64,000 nt of DNA from JAGGAG01 sp964638035 (GCA_964638035.1 CAZWXD010000007.1:49133-113132); one strand, 5' to 3'. Shown: positions 50,795-59,596, counted from the stretch's first letter. The notes: generated by a model not told the origin, from the sequence alone. Program-made: numbers and translations.

Positions 50795-52882
50795 CTATTC
50801 AGCGGCGTGCTTCGCTCCCTGCTGCCTGGCGAACTCGCGGAACTCCGGCCCGGCCAGGCGCAGGTTCTCGCGCAGGTAGGCGCGCAGGCGCTGGCCCGGC
50901 GCTTCCGGCCTTTCGCCTCCAAGGTGGGCCTGCAGCAGGGTTTCCATGCCGAACAGGTAGGCTTCGCGCGGCACCGGATCCGACGGCGAATGCCCGCCGC
51001 CGGGCTCGACCAGCAGGCTCAGCGGGCGCCCGGCCGCCTTCAGGGTCGCGGCGTAGTTCAGCACGGCGCGGATCGCCACCGTGCGGTCGGCGCCACCGGC
51101 CATGATCAGCAGGGGACCATGCATCATCGCGGCGTTCACCAGCGGCGACTGTGCATGCAGGCGCGCATAGGTCGCGGCATCGGTCGCATCCAGCGACAAC
51201 GCCGCCAGGGTATGCTCGAGCGAACGATCCGGCAGGTCGCCCTGGTCGCCGGCTTCGAGCAGCCAGCGCATCGTCCATCCCAGGTCGGCTGGCGGCGAAC
51301 CGGCCACGCCGACCTTGAACAGGTCCGGCTGGAAGGTCAGGCCGAGCAGCGTGGCATAGCCGCCGAAGGAATGACCGACGATGCCGACCCGGTTTCTGTC
51401 GCCGATGCCCTGCGCCAGCAGCCAGCGCACGCCCTCGACGATGTCCTGCTGCACGCGACCGTTGCCGTAGTCACCGTGCGCCGCGAACGTGTACGCGCGT
51501 CCATACCCGGTGGAGCCGCGGAAGTTCGACTGGAACACCACGTAGCCGCGGCTGGCGAGGAACTGGGCGGTGCCGTCGTAGCCGGTGCGGAAGTGGCTGA
51601 TCGGGCCACCGTGCACCTGTGCGATGAGCGGCGCGCGCGCGGCGTCCACGCCCGGCGGCAGCAGCACGAAGCCGTGCACGCGCGTGCCGTCGGACGCGGT
51701 GTATGCGATGGCGAGCTTGCGCGCGAGCAAGGCTTCCTGCGGCGAACCGGCGGTGAGGCCGGGGTCGTCGAGGATGCGCCGACAATGTCCGGTGCGCGGA
51801 TCGTACAGGTACCAGCGCGGGTCTCGCAGGGTCGGCGCGCGTTCGCTCACCAGCCAGCGCGCGGACGGGCCATTGCCTGCTTGCACGGCGATGTCACGGC
51901 CCGGGAATGCCCTCGCGATGGCGGAGACGATGGCCTGCGCCTCGCCGATGCCGTAGGTCGCGGCGATGGTGCTTCGGTAGCTCGCTGCCAGCGGCTCCTG
52001 GGTGTGCGGATCGACCACGACAGCATCGAGGTCGGCCTCGCCGCGCGGATCCTGGTGCAGGGTCTGCAACGTGTCGCCCGGGGCCAACCGAACCACGCGG
52101 CGGAAGTTACCCCCGGAGCCGACGCCGGGATTGCCCGTCATCAGCAGGCTGCCGTCGGCGCGCACCGCCAGCAGGTCCAGCCGCTGCATCGGCTGCAGGC
52201 GCAGCACTTTGTGCAGGCTGCCATCCGCACCCAGGCGATACAGCACGTCGAAGGCGCCCTCGAAACGCGTCAGTGCGACGACGTGGCCCTGTGCATCCAG
52301 CGCGACGTCGTGGATCCAGTGGGCGTCCTCGCGCAGCAGGGTGCGCTTGCCGTGCGCGTCCATGCGCACCACGCGCCAGCGCTCGCCCTTGCCGGCGGCG
52401 ACGCGCTCGCCCAGCAGCACCGCGGCCGGTTGCGAGGGATCGAGCGCGATCACCCGCCGCCGTTCGCTGCCACCCAGAGGCACGCGCACGCCTGGGCGAC
52501 CATCGGTGCCGACGATGCTGAGCCCGCGCGAAGCGCGCAGGAACAACCAGCGGCCGTCGCGTGACCACATCACCTGGTCGGCCTGGGTGCTGGCGACCAG
52601 CATGCGCGGGCTGCCGCCACTGGCGGGCAGCAGCCACAGGGCGCGCGAGTCCTTCTGTGCGCGCAGGTAGGCCACCGCATCGCCGGCCGGCGAGAGCTCG
52701 ACGGCCACCAGCGTGCGCTGCTCGAGAAAGGCCGTGCGCGGCAGGCGCGGGGCCCGCGCCAACTGGCGCTGTGCGGTTGCCGCGGCGCGGAGGCCCTGGG
52801 CGGCCTGCGCCGGCAATGCGCCGGGTGCGAGCGGCAGGGCGCACAGCGCCAGCGTGCCGCGCAGGGTTCGGAACGTCGTCAT
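50795..52882 (-). CDS. Exported S9 prolyl oligopeptidase-family peptidase
   Basis: 695 residues. Signal peptide (about 1-27), a beta-propeller-like region (about 50-410) and an alpha/beta-hydrolase domain with Ser505 in VGHSFGGYA, Asp in GGADRTV and His in GGGHSP. Such peptidases cleave short peptides in the periplasm. Last of a GntR-ABC-membrane protein-peptidase operon on the minus strand that resembles clusters in Xanthomonadaceae; this match is from memory of gene order, not a search. Confidence 0.88.
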   Translation of the reverse strand: MTTFRTLRGTLALCALPLAPGALPAQAAQGLRAAATAQRQLARAPRLPRTAFLEQRTLVAVELSPAGDAVAYLRAQKDSRALWLLPASGGSPRMLVASTQADQVMWSRDGRWLFLRASRGLSIVGTDGRPGVRVPLGGSERRRVIALDPSQPAAVLLGERVAAGKGERWRVVRMDAHGKRTLLREDAHWIHDVALDAQGHVVALTRFEGAFDVLYRLGADGSLHKVLRLQPMQRLDLLAVRADGSLLMTGNPGVGSGGNFRRVVRLAPGDTLQTLHQDPRGEADLDAVVVDPHTQEPLAASYRSTIAATYGIGEAQAIVSAIARAFPGRDIAVQAGNGPSARWLVSERAPTLRDPRWYLYDPRTGHCRRILDDPGLTAGSPQEALLARKLAIAYTASDGTRVHGFVLLPPGVDAARAPLIAQVHGGPISHFRTGYDGTAQFLASRGYVVFQSNFRGSTGYGRAYTFAAHGDYGNGRVQQDIVEGVRWLLAQGIGDRNRVGIVGHSFGGYATLLGLTFQPDLFKVGVAGSPPADLGWTMRWLLEAGDQGDLPDRSLEHTLAALSLDATDAATYARLHAQSPLVNAAMMHGPLLIMAGGADRTVAIRAVLNYAATLKAAGRPLSLLVEPGGGHSPSDPVPREAYLFGMETLLQAHLGGERPEAPGQRLRAYLRENLRLAGPEFREFARQQGAKHAAE

Positions 52883-52906
52883 TGCCTGGCTTCCTTCCGT
52901 TCCGGC

Positions 52907-54727
52907 TCAGGCGGCAACTGGCGGCGCACCAGGCGCGGACACCGGCAGGATGTCGCGGCGGGGATACATGAGCCACAGGCTGGCCAGCGCCGGCAGTCCG
53001 ATCACGCCACACAACAGCACCCAGCCCCAGCGGCCGCGCGGAGAATGCCTCTGCTGGCCGGTCAGCCAGGCCGCGCCCAGCAGCGACAGCAGGCAGCCCG
53101 CAGCGGCCAGCCACAGCACCGGCATCGGCATCGCCTCGGGCTTCGCGCGCAGCGGATCCCTTGCCGCGAACAGGTCCTGCGCACCCAGGCTGAGCGCGCG
53201 CAGCGCGGGCGATAGCCAGGTGTTGCGGTTGGTGTAGAGTGACGGCAGGTCGAGCGACAGCGTGCGGCGCGCGACGTCACGCGCATGGCCCTTGCCGTCC
53301 ACGCGCAGGACCTGCTGGAACGGATGCTGCAACTCGCCACTCCACACGCCCCAGGTGTAGGTGTAGGACACCAGGTAACCGTCCAGCAGCTCGATCACGT
53401 CCATCCGGCTGAGGTTGCCGACCGGGCCCGGCATCGCCACCCGCATCAGCGGTTGCAGCAGGTCGAGCCCGTTCATCGCCTCGCGGCCAGGATAGAAGTA
53501 GGTGGCGCGGTCGCTGAGCAACACGATGTTGTCGCCAGCCGGCTCCGGGGGACTGGCCATCACCTCGCCCGCCGGCAGGCGGAAGCGTTCGTACATGCGC
53601 TGCTGCTGGCTGTCGTACTGGTAGGCGGCCTGCGCGTTGTAGAGGTAGGTCGCGCCGTAAGGCATGGTCGGGCCCGGGAACGCGGCTTGCTCCCCGCCCA
53701 CGCCCATCTCACCGATCCGGCGCTGGTCGCGCAGGCCGCGGATGACGAAGCGGGCGCGGTCGTGGCTGTACACCATCCAGAGGCTGTTCTCGTCATCGCC
53801 CAGTTCCAGCGGGGAGAGGTTGGTCATGCTGCCCTGAACCGGCAGCTTGCGCAGCGGATAGGTCGTGTACACGTCGGAGAGCGCGATCTGCTCGCGCCAC
53901 AGCGCGGCCTCCGGTTCGCGACTGCGTGCGATGCCGAGCAGCAGCATGTCCTTGCCATCGGCGCGGTCGGCTTCGGTGTAGCCGCCCTTCGGCGGCGCGG
54001 GCATGTCGAGCGGATGCGTGCCGGTGACCGTCCACGCCACTTCCACGCCGTAGCCCAGCATCCAGGCCAGGAAGTACGCGCCGAGTTGCACCGGCAGCGC
54101 GATCGCCAGGACCGCAGCGGGATGGCGCGACGGCGTGGCCGGGTCCGGCTTGAACGCGATCGCCAGCATCGCCGCGAGGAAGGCGATCACCGCGCACTGC
54201 ACGGCCAGCATCGCCACGCCCGAGGCCTGCGCATACACCAGGAGGCCTGGCAGCAGGAAGGCGGCGAGTGAGTAGCGGTGGTTGCCGACCATCGCGTATG
54301 CGCCGGCGAGGTAGCTGGACACCGCGATCAGCCATGCCGCCAGCGGCAGCAGCCAGTGGCGCAGGTCGACCACGCGCGCGGTCATCGTCTCCTGGTACAG
54401 CGCGACCAGCGCGATTGGCAGCGCCGTCGCCAGCAGCAGGAGTGTTGCGCTGGCGCCGGTCAACGCACCGGCGACCTGCAAGCGGTGCAGCGGACGGTGC
54501 AGCAGGTGGAGCCACTGGTTCGGCTTGCGGTACGTGCCCATCTGGTACATGCCCAGCAGGGCGCCCGCCACGGCATACGCCGCACCGAACACCTGGTAGA
54601 CGAAGAGCGGCTGTTGCGCCATGTCGACCATGCGGCTGAGGAAGCCCAGGACGGCGACGTTGAGGATGGCGGCGGCAGCGGCCCACAGGCGGAAGCGCAG
54701 CAGCTCGCCCTTGAAGAGGTCGATCAT
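52907..54727 (-). CDS. Large ABC-transporter-associated membrane protein
   Basis: 606 residues. Six or so N-terminal membrane segments (up to about residue 235), a long outer or soluble domain (about 240-540), and two more segments near the C-terminus (about 550-595). Probably the permease partner of the ATPase encoded 23 bases upstream; the large soluble insert is unusual for ABC-2 permeases. The transported substrate is unknown. Confidence 0.7.
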   Translation of the reverse strand: MIDLFKGELLRFRLWAAAAAILNVAVLGFLSRMVDMAQQPLFVYQVFGAAYAVAGALLGMYQMGTYRKPNQWLHLLHRPLHRLQVAGALTGASATLLLLATALPIALVALYQETMTARVVDLRHWLLPLAAWLIAVSSYLAGAYAMVGNHRYSLAAFLLPGLLVYAQASGVAMLAVQCAVIAFLAAMLAIAFKPDPATPSRHPAAVLAIALPVQLGAYFLAWMLGYGVEVAWTVTGTHPLDMPAPPKGGYTEADRADGKDMLLLGIARSREPEAALWREQIALSDVYTTYPLRKLPVQGSMTNLSPLELGDDENSLWMVYSHDRARFVIRGLRDQRRIGEMGVGGEQAAFPGPTMPYGATYLYNAQAAYQYDSQQQRMYERFRLPAGEVMASPPEPAGDNIVLLSDRATYFYPGREAMNGLDLLQPLMRVAMPGPVGNLSRMDVIELLDGYLVSYTYTWGVWSGELQHPFQQVLRVDGKGHARDVARRTLSLDLPSLYTNRNTWLSPALRALSLGAQDLFAARDPLRAKPEAMPMPVLWLAAAGCLLSLLGAAWLTGQQRHSPRGRWGWVLLCGVIGLPALASLWLMYPRRDILPVSAPGAPPVAA

Positions 54728-54750
54728 GGTGGTGCCCTCGTCTCGTGCGC

Positions 54751-55665
54751 TCAGGCAGCTGCCGGCGCGGCATGGTTCTTGGCCAGGAAGGCATTGACCG
54801 CGCGGTCCAGGCTCACCGGCATCGACTGCACGTTGCGCGCGCCGGAGTCGCGCAGGAAGCGTTCGAAGCCTTCGTCCTGGTCCAGCACCAGGTAGTGGTG
54901 CAGCCCGTCCAGGCGCTGCACTTCCAGCAGGCCGGGCACGTTGCGCGGGTCAGGGCCCTTGAACGGCACGTCCGCCACCCAGTGGGTCACCCGTGCCGTG
55001 AAGTCCTCCGGCGCCGACATGTGCTTCAGCTGGCCGCGCTCAAGGATGACCAGGTTGTCGGCGACGCGTTCGATCTCCTCCATCTGGTGCGAGCAATACA
55101 CCACCGTGCAGTCATCGGCGGCATTGCTGTACATCAGCGACTCCAGGAACGCGCGCTTGGCCACCACGTCCAGGCCCAGGGTCGGTTCGTCCAGCACCAG
55201 CAGCTCCGGCCCCTGGGCCAGGGCCAGGGCCAGGTTCAAGCCGGCGCGTTCGCCGCGCGAAAGCTGGCCGACCTTCTGTTCCGGCAGCACGTGGTAGTGC
55301 CCGATCACGCCATCGTAGGCCGGCTGGCTCCAGCGCGGGTACTGGTGCCGCTGCATCGCCATCACCTGCGAGACCCGCATCCAGCTGGGCAGGGTGTGTT
55401 CCTCGTTGACGAACCCGATGCGGCCGCGGTCCTGCGGCGTGAGCGCCTGGCTGTCCTTGCCGAGGATGCGGGCCTGGCCCGCCGTGGGTGGCATGAAGCC
55501 CATCAGGATGCGGAACAGGGTGGACTTGCCGGCGCCATTGGCGCCGACGATGGCATGGATGCGCCCGCGCGGAATGCGCAGGTCGAGGTTGTCCAGCGCC
55601 AGCTTGCGCCCGTAACGCTTGCTCAGCGCGCGGGTTTCGATCACGTAGTCGATGGAATCACCCAT
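54751..55665 (-). CDS. ABC transporter ATP-binding protein
   Basis: 304 residues. Walker A GANGAGKST, signature LSRGERAGL, Walker B LLVLDEPTLG and switch His (YCSHQMEEIE). It is of the YtrB/CcmA-like export type. It lies between a YtrA-family GntR regulator and the membrane protein. Confidence 0.93.
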   Translation of the reverse strand: MGDSIDYVIETRALSKRYGRKLALDNLDLRIPRGRIHAIVGANGAGKSTLFRILMGFMPPTAGQARILGKDSQALTPQDRGRIGFVNEEHTLPSWMRVSQVMAMQRHQYPRWSQPAYDGVIGHYHVLPEQKVGQLSRGERAGLNLALALAQGPELLVLDEPTLGLDVVAKRAFLESLMYSNAADDCTVVYCSHQMEEIERVADNLVILERGQLKHMSAPEDFTARVTHWVADVPFKGPDPRNVPGLLEVQRLDGLHHYLVLDQDEGFERFLRDSGARNVQSMPVSLDRAVNAFLAKNHAAPAAA

Positions 55666-55699
55666 GGCGGCCTTCTCTGAAGGAGGTCAGTCGGCGGGT

Positions 55700-56110
55700 T
55701 CAGGCCCGCTTGCGGGGAACAAGCTGCCGAAACCCGTGGGCGACCCGCGCATGCACCTCGTCAGGCGGGAACCCCAGGGGCACCACTTCGTGCACGAAGC
55801 GGTCGATGGCCACGTCCAGCCGGCGCTCGCGCTCGGCATTGGACAGGCGCTGGCGTGGTGTGGCCACGTACAGGCCCATGCCCTGACGCGACTCCAGCCA
55901 GCCTTCGGTGGTCAGTTCTGCATAGGCCTTGGCCACCGTATTCGGGTTGATGGTCAGCTGCTGGGCCAGGCCGCGTACGCTGGGCAGCTGGTCGCCGGGC
56001 TCCAGTTCGCCGGTGGCGATCTTCACCCGTACCGCGTCGGTGATCTGCTTGATGATGGGGCGCGGATCGCCGGTGGCGATCTGCAGCATCAGGGGGCGGG
56101 TTCTGGCCAT
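55700..56110 (-). CDS. GntR-family regulator, YtrA subfamily
   Basis: 136 residues: a GntR winged helix (about 15-80; QLPSVRGLAQQLTINPNTVAKAYAELTTEGW) and a short C-terminal helical dimerisation part as in YtrA, without a large effector domain. It probably represses its own operon through the palindrome at 56127-56149. Confidence 0.92.
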   Translation of the reverse strand: MARTRPLMLQIATGDPRPIIKQITDAVRVKIATGELEPGDQLPSVRGLAQQLTINPNTVAKAYAELTTEGWLESRQGMGLYVATPRQRLSNAERERRLDVAIDRFVHEVVPLGFPPDEVHARVAHGFRQLVPRKRA

Positions 56111-56126
56111 GCGGGCCTTGCATTAG

Positions 56127-56149
56127 CTGTACTAACAACACTAGTACAG
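56127..56149. promoter_or_regulatory. YtrA-type operator
   Basis: CTGTACTA, seven bases, TAGTACAG: a perfect eight-base inverted repeat 17 bases before the GntR start. It covers the predicted -10 region, as expected of a repressor site. Confidence 0.75.
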
Positions 56150-56166
56150 TAAATACAGCCTGTCAA
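56138..56166 (-). promoter_or_regulatory. Promoter of the GntR-ABC-peptidase operon
   Basis: On the minus strand TTGACA (56166-56161), 17 bases, TAGTGT (56143-56138). The -35 is consensus; the -10 is weak and lies inside the operator palindrome. Confidence 0.55.
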
Positions 56167-56257
56167 GCCATGCGTGCGCACCGGCATGGCCAGGGCGAAA
56201 GCCGCGCCGGGAAGCCCAGGGGCCTGGACATCCCTGACCGGGGCCTTCGCCCAAGGG

Positions 56258-56377
56258 CCCAACGGCCATCACACGGGCTGCAGATTCGACTGCGTCGACC
56301 CCGGGCCGTCGCTGATCTGGAGAGGACAGCCCTGCATCACCCAACGCCCCTTGCGTGAGCAGGGGGAGGAGTCCACG
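56258..56377 (+). mobile_element. Solo right end of the IS1111-group element (copy A)
   Basis: About 120 bases, clearly similar but diverged, matching the right ends of copies B and C (ACACGGGCTGCAG..., GATCTGGAGAGGACAGC, CAACGCCCCTTGCG) and ending in the inverted repeat GGGGGAGGAGTCC (56362-56374). No transposase or left end remains. 56167-56257 shows nothing else. Confidence 0.75.
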
Positions 56378-56393
56378 TGCAAGGCTGCCTCGC

Positions 56394-56432
56394 GCCTGAC
56401 ATCAGCGGGGCGGGAACCGCGTCCGCTGGCTC
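56394..56432 (-). other. Degenerate attC-like site
   Basis: Beside copy A, the minus strand has CCGCTG...CAGCGG arms and ends in GTCAGGC, similar to the R' of a recombination site. The R'' side is lost. It follows the SnoaL-like fragment, as attC follows a cassette gene. Confidence 0.3.
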
Positions 56433-56438
56433 GAGACG

Positions 56439-56591
56439 CTACGCCTCACTGTCTCCGGGGCGGTTCCGGGGCTGTAGCTGCTCCCAGGTGTTCCATTCTT
56501 CCACGATCCTGCCGTTCACGATGCGGGCGAGGTCGATGCCAATCAGCGTGATCGGTTCACCGGTTGCGCGCACCTTGACGCGTGCCGTCAT
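56439..56591 (-). pseudogene. SnoaL-like protein, C-terminal remnant
   Basis: 50 codons from an ATG contain ITLIGIDLARIVNGRIVEEWNTWEQ, the last strands of SnoaL/NTF2-like ester-cyclase folds; the N-terminal half is missing. Probably a decayed cassette gene. Nothing recognisable lies between it and the RidA gene. Confidence 0.5.
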
Positions 56592-56714
56592 GCGCGTGGC
56601 GACCTTACTTCCTGGACTCGGCGGTGTCAGTCACTGTTGCAGTGTTCATTGGCATCGCCATGGACATCAGGCGCACATGACAGTTGCAGCGAGTATGCCG
56701 AAGCCCGGGCCGGC

Positions 56715-57224
56715 CTACTCTCGGGTTGCGCGATGTGCTTCCAGCTCGATCTCGATCAGGAAGGCGGGAAGGGCGAGCCCCTTGACCTCCAGCCACGAGC
56801 CAGTCGGAAACTGCTTTGTGTAGATCGAGTTCCGGTATCCCGCCACTTCGAGGAACTTCGCCATGTCCGTCGTGAAGACATTCTCCACAACCACGTCGTC
56901 GAAGGTGAAGCCGTAGTGCTGCAGCACCCTGGCCAGGTCCTCGTAGGCATTCTTCATCTGCTGCTCGAGATCCCCCACGGCCGTCGGGTTGCCAGCGCTG
57001 TCCATGCTCACGGCGCCCGAGATCCTGAGGTCATCGCCGATCCGAACAGCATGCGTATACCCGTACGCCTTCTCGACTGCCGGTCGGAGCTGGAAGTATT
57101 CCGGGCTGTCGGCCGTGGTTGCGGCTTCCTGCACGACCGCATCCGCGTTACCCGAGCCGGTTCTCGCACAAGCGCACAGGCTCCCCACCACCAGAAGCGA
57201 AAGCGCTACTCGTGACTTGTCCAT
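56715..57224 (-). CDS. RidA/YjgF-family lipoprotein
   Basis: 169 residues. Signal and lipobox (LCAC) followed by a RidA domain (about 50-165; RISGAVSMDSAGN, QMKNAYEDLARVLQHYG). Cytosolic RidA deaminates reactive enamines; an exported, lipidated form is unusual and the active-site arginine of RidA is not evident near the C-terminus (LIEIELEAHR). AGGAGG lies eight bases before ATG 57224. Confidence 0.82.
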   Translation of the reverse strand: MDKSRVALSLLVVGSLCACARTGSGNADAVVQEAATTADSPEYFQLRPAVEKAYGYTHAVRIGDDLRISGAVSMDSAGNPTAVGDLEQQMKNAYEDLARVLQHYGFTFDDVVVENVFTTDMAKFLEVAGYRNSIYTKQFPTGSWLEVKGLALPAFLIEIELEAHRATRE

Positions 57225-57265
57225 CACTCCGACCTCCTGGGAAGTTTATGGGTACAGCCCGGGTG

Positions 57266-57877
57266 CATCGGTAACGCTGGTGTCCGGGAACATGGGTAAC
57301 ACGCTCCGCAAACTGCACGACGTGACCCGACTCAGCGAGGCCGTCGATGCCCTGGATGGAGACCGTCCCCATGGAAAAGCGCCTGCAGTTCGTACATGAC
57401 GCGTTCCGCCGCCCCGAAGGATCTCCGGACGGCCGTCTTCAAGGGCGAGTTCCGGGCGGCCCGTGCACGGGCTCTCCTTCCTCAACGTCTGGTGGATGCG
57501 CCTCGGTATTGTCCATCAGCGCATCCATCCCGGCTGCCTCAGGAGGACGGCGCCCATGAACGCATGCAGCGCACCCTCAAACGCCAGGCGATCAAGGTCC
57601 GGCAGACCTGCGCGGCCAATAGCGGAACTTCACCGCGTTCCAGCGGGAGTACAACACGGAGCGACCGCACGAACACCCCAGCCAGCGCACCCCGGCGAGC
57701 TGCTACCACGCGTCCGAGCGGGCCTACCCAGCGCTATCGGGCTGGACGAAACCGACGATGGCGTCTGGACCATCTGGTTCAATACCGTGCTACTGGCAAC
57801 GTTCGACGAACACGATTACATCATCACTGGCTGAGCCGAAGTGTTGCCCATGTTGCTGGACACTTCTGTTACCCATC
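57266..57877 (+). mobile_element. Internally deleted IS481-family element
   Basis: Ends 57266-57302 and 57841-57877 are 37-base imperfect inverted repeats (28 of 37 match; core CCGGGAACATGGGTAACAC at left). About 612 bases remain instead of about 1.0-1.2 kb. It truncates a small cassette gene on its right. Confidence 0.8.
57347..57834 (+). pseudogene. IS481 transposase remnant
   Basis: N-terminus MPWMETVPMEKRLQFVHD is followed, after a deletion, by WWMRLGIVHQRIHPG, GAHERMQRTLKRQAIK, FQREYNTERPHEHPSQRTP and DDGVWTIWFNTVLLATFDEH in three frames. The DNA-binding part and much of the DDE core are gone. Confidence 0.85.
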
Positions 57878-57955
57878 ATCCCGGCTGCTCACGGAACGAA
57901 CCGCAGCCTCGATAACGGCGATGTCAATCTTCTTCTGCTTCATCATTGCTGCCAT
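57869..57955 (-). pseudogene. Truncated cassette gene start
   Basis: Starts ATG at 57955, reads MAAMMKQKKIDIAVIEAAVR and runs into the IS481 end, stopping at 57869. The start lies ten bases after the R' of attC-1, the usual position for a cassette gene. Family not identified. Confidence 0.5.
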
Positions 57956-57965
57956 TTCCCCCGCT

Positions 57966-58024
57966 GCATAACGTTTCAGTCCAGCGGCCTGCGTAGGCGC
58001 GTCCGCTGCAACTGATGGTTGGGC
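57966..58024 (-). other. attC-1
   Basis: 59 bases on the minus strand: R'' GCCCAAC (perfect RYYYAAC), L arms ATCAGTTGCAGCGG and CCGCTGGACTGA pairing with unpaired extra bases, and R' GTTATGC (one mismatch to GTTRRRY). It begins six bases after the DUF6790 gene stop. This is the clearest site of the array. Confidence 0.85.
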
Positions 58025-58030
58025 GTGACC

Positions 58031-58582
58031 TCATGCGTGTGCGGGGTGCTTGTGGCGCGTGCTTGGCGTCGCGGATCGTACAAGCGGCCACCTATGTGCG
58101 AGCCACAGCAGGGCGAACCCGATCAGCGGAAGGGCGATGTCGGTGTAGAGGATCACGCCCGCGTTCCCGGGTGCAAGGTTACCCGTTCTGAGGATCTCCA
58201 AGATGTGGCCGCCGGCCGCGCCCAGAAGGAAGCAGGCGGGTCCAACGACGGCGGCAACGCGCATGTCGAAGCTGCCGCGGAACGCGAGAAACCCGACGAC
58301 CGCGAAGCCCAGGCTAGCGAAACCGACCTCCCGCTGGAACGGGCTGGCCGCCCAGCCAATGAAGCGGGCCACCGCCTCGCCGTAGAAGACGTGTGCGACG
58401 AAGCTGTATAGGTAGCTGAGCGCGATCGAGCACAGGATGAAGTACGAGAAGGCTGCCTCGACGAGCACCGGGGTGGTCAACGGGCGCGGCTTCCGCAGCA
58501 GCGAAGACGCCGCGGCGACGAGCCCCAGCACGAACAAGGTCAGCGTGAAGTTCTCTAGCAGAAGGCGGACCAGATTCTCCAT
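58031..58582 (-). CDS. DUF6790-like membrane protein (cassette gene)
   Basis: 183 residues with about five membrane segments; FAVVGFLAFRGSFDMRVAAVVGPACFLLGAAGGH is typical of DUF6790. Function unknown. GGAGG lies six bases before the ATG. It is followed by attC-1 and preceded by the attC-2 R' end, so it occupies one cassette. Confidence 0.75.
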   Translation of the reverse strand: MENLVRLLLENFTLTLFVLGLVAAASSLLRKPRPLTTPVLVEAAFSYFILCSIALSYLYSFVAHVFYGEAVARFIGWAASPFQREVGFASLGFAVVGFLAFRGSFDMRVAAVVGPACFLLGAAGGHILEILRTGNLAPGNAGVILYTDIALPLIGFALLWLAHRWPLVRSATPSTRHKHPAHA

Positions 58583-58712
58583 GTTCCCTCCGCATGAGCG
58601 ACAGTAGCGGCACGCCCAATGACTGGCGCATCGGCGGCGAGGGCCGCGCGCGTCCCCCCGGGATCAACATGAAGCGCGGCGGCTGCCCGCGCAAATCGGG
58701 GCCTCGGCAGTT

Positions 58713-59549
58713 GCATGTGATGGTATGGACTCCTCCCCCCGATGCTAACAGCATCCAGCATCACGGCCCCGAAGGCCACCATCGTGAGGAGGAACCCATG
58801 CCCACAATGCAGATCGGCATCGATCTCGCCAAGACGGTCTTCGAAACTGCAGTGTCGAAGGCGCCGGGGGGTGGTCACGGCCCGGCGCCGGCTGTCGCGG
58901 CTTCCGGCGCTTCCGCTGGCTCGAGGCGCAGGCGGCGTCGGTCCGCACCGCGCTCACCACCCTCACCCGCCAGATGCCCGACGCCCAGCACCTCCTCACC
59001 GTGCCCGGGGTGGGCGTGCTCACCGCAACGGCGCTGGTGGCCTGGGTGGGCGCCATCCACCGCTTCCGGTCCGGGCGGCACTTCGCCAGCTGGCTCGGCC
59101 TCACCCCGCGCGAACACTCCAGTGGCGCGTCCCGGCGCCTCGGCGCCATCACCCACCACGGGAACAGCTACCTGCGCCTGCTCCTCATTCAGGGGGCGCG
59201 CTCGGCGCTCCGCGTCGGCGCGGGGATGGACCCGCCGGATGATCTGCGCACCTGGGCGCAGGCGGTGGCCCGCCGGCACGGGGCCAATGTCGCGGCCGTG
59301 GCCCTGGCGAACAAACTCGCGCGCCTCGGCTGGCGCACGTGGCGCGACGGACGCGACTTCACGCGGCGGGCGCCGCCGGACGGGAGGCGCATTGGCTCCC
59401 CACGCGCGACTTACCATCATGGCCAGGGCCCAGCGCCCACCACACGGGCCGCAGATACGACTGCAGTCGACCCCGTGCCGTCAGTGATCTGGAGAGGACA
59501 GCTCTACATCACCCAACGCCCCTTGCGGAAGCAGGGGGAGGAGTCCGGA
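58713..59549 (+). mobile_element. IS1111-group (IS110 family) element, copy B, deleted
   Basis: Same ends as copy C: inverted repeats GGACTCCTCCCCC (58727-58739) and GGGGGAGGAGTCC (59534-59546), both subterminal. About 440 bases are missing from the transposase gene and about 95 from the right non-coding end. Not able to move itself. Confidence 0.88.
58798..59400 (+). pseudogene. IS110-family transposase, frameshifted and deleted
   Basis: Starts MPTMQIGIDLAK as in copy C. An extra G in the GCGCCGGGGGG run shifts the frame, then a deletion joins the region of residue ~38 to residue ~185. The C-terminal Transposase_20 domain (VPGVGVLTATALV, SSGASRRLG) is intact in another frame. Confidence 0.9.
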
Positions 59550-59572
59550 TACGCTGGTCAGGCAGCCTTGCT

Positions 59573-59596
59573 AAAGTAGCACAGATGTGCTACTTT
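59573..59596. promoter_or_regulatory. Operator of the AbrB-Doc module
   Basis: AAAGTAGCACA, GA, TGTGCTACTTT: a perfect 11-base inverted repeat, 25 bases upstream of the antitoxin start. It is typical of toxin-antitoxin autorepression. Confidence 0.75.

Larger units (their letters stand above)
58614..59563 (-). other. attC-2, split by IS1111-group copy B
   Basis: Outer parts of one long attC-like site: R'' GCCTGAC (59563-59557) on one side of the insertion and, on the other, GC-rich arms (58620-58710) ending in R' ATTGGGC (58620-58614). The element sits inside the R''/L'' arm. Confidence 0.6.

Noticed and set aside
50696..52564. 622-codon plus-strand frame
   Set aside because: It is antisense to the S9 peptidase gene, which has its full catalytic triad.
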